A DNA stretch of 32,092 nucleotides from Treponema sp. Its GTDB lineage: Bacteria > Spirochaetota > Spirochaetia > Treponematales > Treponemataceae. The notes beneath the pieces were generated by a model, which did not search any database, was not told where the DNA came from, and saw only the letters and a program-made list of their open reading frames with translations. Made by a program: the position numbers and the translations under genes. Below, in pieces: positions 30,959-32,092 of the stretch. Location: the NCBI GenBank assembly GCA_017550685.1, contig JAFZOJ010000145.1:1-32092 (forward strand), written 5' to 3'. Positions within the stretch are counted from its first letter, which is position 1; each line of letters starts with the position of its first letter.

Positions 30959-32089
30959 TTACCACTTCTTTTCGATTGTATCGCAGATGTTCATTTCTTC
31001 TGCAGCTTCTGGATTAATCTCGAAGAACTTAGCTTTCTTCATATCAGGAACAACGTTTACAGTGTCTCCAAGGCGGAATTCTGCAACAGCAGTTGTCTTG
31101 GCGATAATGCTCTGTCCCTTGTTTGAAATGAGATAAAGATGTGTTTCGGCACCAAGTGGTTCCTTGTTAGTAATCTTCATCTGCATATCATCTTTAGCAG
31201 CTGGCTTTTCAACATACTTGAGGTCTTCTGGACGGATACCGAATGTTACTTCTTTTCCTACCCAGTCCTTAAGTTTCTTAGCCTGTTCTTCTGTAGGGTT
31301 GATTTCGAAAGAACCTTCATCACAAACGATGTTTCCGTTCTTTTCCAAAACCTTTACAGTAAGGAAGTTCATTGGAGGTGTTCCGATAAAGCCTGCAACG
31401 AACTTGTTGATTGGGTTGTTGTACAGGTAAAGTGGAGCACCGATCTGCTGGATAACACCGTCCTTCATAACTACAATCTTTGAACCCAAAGTCATAGCTT
31501 CGATCTGGTCGTGTGTTACGTAGATCATTGTTGCCTGAAGACGGTTGTGGAGTGCAGCAAGCTCAGAACGCATTGTTACACGGAGCTTAGCATCCAGGTT
31601 AGAAAGAGGTTCGTCGAACAAGAATACCTTTGGTTCACGAACGATAGCACGTCCTACAGCAACACGCTGGCGCTGACCACCAGAGAGAGCCTTTGGCTTA
31701 CGATCAAGATACTGTGTAAGGTCAAGCTGTTTAGCAGCTTCACGAACACGGCGGTCAATTTCAGCCTTATCCATCTTGCGGATCTTAAGACCGAATGCCA
31801 TGTTATCATATACAGTCATATGTGGGTAAAGAGCGTAGTTCTGGAATACCATGGCAATATCACGATCCTTTGGAGGAACGTCGTTCATTTCTGTACCATC
31901 GATGTACAGTTTACCATCAGTGATATCTTCCAAACCAGCAATCATGCGGAGAGTTGTTGACTTACCGCATCCAGAAGGACCTACGAATACGCAGAATTCC
32001 TTGTCTTCAATAGTGATATTAGCATTGTTTACAGCACGAACACCGCCGTCGTAAACCTTACCAATACCTTTAAGTTCTACCTTTGCCAT
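30959..32089 (-). CDS. ugpC: Sugar ABC importer ATPase, MalK/UgpC/MsmX type
   Basis: 376 residues, cytoplasmic. Walker A GPSGCGKST (about 37-45), Q-loop MVFQNYALYPHMTVYDNMAFGL, signature LSGGQRQRVAVGRA, Walker B VFLFDEPLSNLDAKLR and H-loop YVTHDQIEAMTLG are all present. The C-terminal half is a TOBE/OB-type regulatory domain beginning after IGTPPMNFL and including FGIRPEDLKY. This type often serves several sugar importers. Codon use is highly biased, predicting strong expression. It stands alone with its own terminator and is the only sugar-type ATPase in the window, so it is the likely motor of the permeases at 12-21 kb (inference). Its promoter lies outside the window. Confidence 0.95.
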   Translation of the reverse strand: MAKVELKGIGKVYDGGVRAVNNANITIEDKEFCVFVGPSGCGKSTTLRMIAGLEDITDGKLYIDGTEMNDVPPKDRDIAMVFQNYALYPHMTVYDNMAFGLKIRKMDKAEIDRRVREAAKQLDLTQYLDRKPKALSGGQRQRVAVGRAIVREPKVFLFDEPLSNLDAKLRVTMRSELAALHNRLQATMIYVTHDQIEAMTLGSKIVVMKDGVIQQIGAPLYLYNNPINKFVAGFIGTPPMNFLTVKVLEKNGNIVCDEGSFEINPTEEQAKKLKDWVGKEVTFGIRPEDLKYVEKPAAKDDMQMKITNKEPLGAETHLYLISNKGQSIIAKTTAVAEFRLGDTVNVVPDMKKAKFFEINPEAAEEMNICDTIEKKW

Positions 32090-32092
32090 TTA

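Overview
The window reads like a chromosomal segment of a host-associated spirochaete, most likely Treponema. This is inferred from moderate GC content, relaxed spirochaete-type lipoprotein signals, the gene repertoire and the many short palindromic intergenic repeats; no rRNA or tRNA is present to settle it. Almost every gene is on the minus strand. The exceptions are a truncated class II fructose-bisphosphate aldolase at the left edge and one membrane protein near 26 kb.

Layout. 1-0.9 kb: the 3' part of the aldolase gene and its terminator. 0.9-4.1 kb: a small membrane protein, mannose-6-phosphate isomerase, a sugar nucleotidyltransferase and purine nucleoside phosphorylase. 4.3-10.6 kb: a tightly packed run argH - family 3 binding protein - permease - ATPase (amino-acid ABC importer) - tmk - exported protein of unknown function - cysteine desulfurase. 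10.7-23.8 kb: a large carbohydrate-uptake locus. It has a 1013-residue membrane-anchored binding protein with two duplicated beta-sandwich modules, two permeases, an NHL/TPR membrane protein, a Yip1-type membrane protein, a large DUF5696-like ectoenzyme candidate, two more permeases, and a lipoprotein binding protein with its own strong promoter. It contains no ATPase gene. 24.0-25.6 kb: a PadR regulator with a HAAS/DUF4097 protein and a PspC protein. 25.9-28.7 kb: a plus-strand membrane protein convergent with dapB-lysC. 28.9-32.1 kb: an RNase II/R-family exonuclease and a MalK/UgpC-type sugar ABC ATPase, which could energise the ATPase-less permeases.

The most striking non-coding feature is a 142-nt element present twice in opposite orientation (4163-4304 minus, 25705-25846 plus). 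The copies differ at 10 positions. Eight of these form four compensatory base-pair exchanges, a ninth turns a G-C into a G-U pair, and the tenth is in a loop. A GAGA tetraloop and tandem G.A mismatches on one strand point to a structured RNA (or a mobile element that moves as a folded strand). No known family is recognised.

Other themes: several genes without a Shine-Dalgarno sequence have a good -35/-10 pair placed 6-7 nt before the start codon, which suggests leaderless mRNAs. At least three families of short palindromes lie directly after stop codons.
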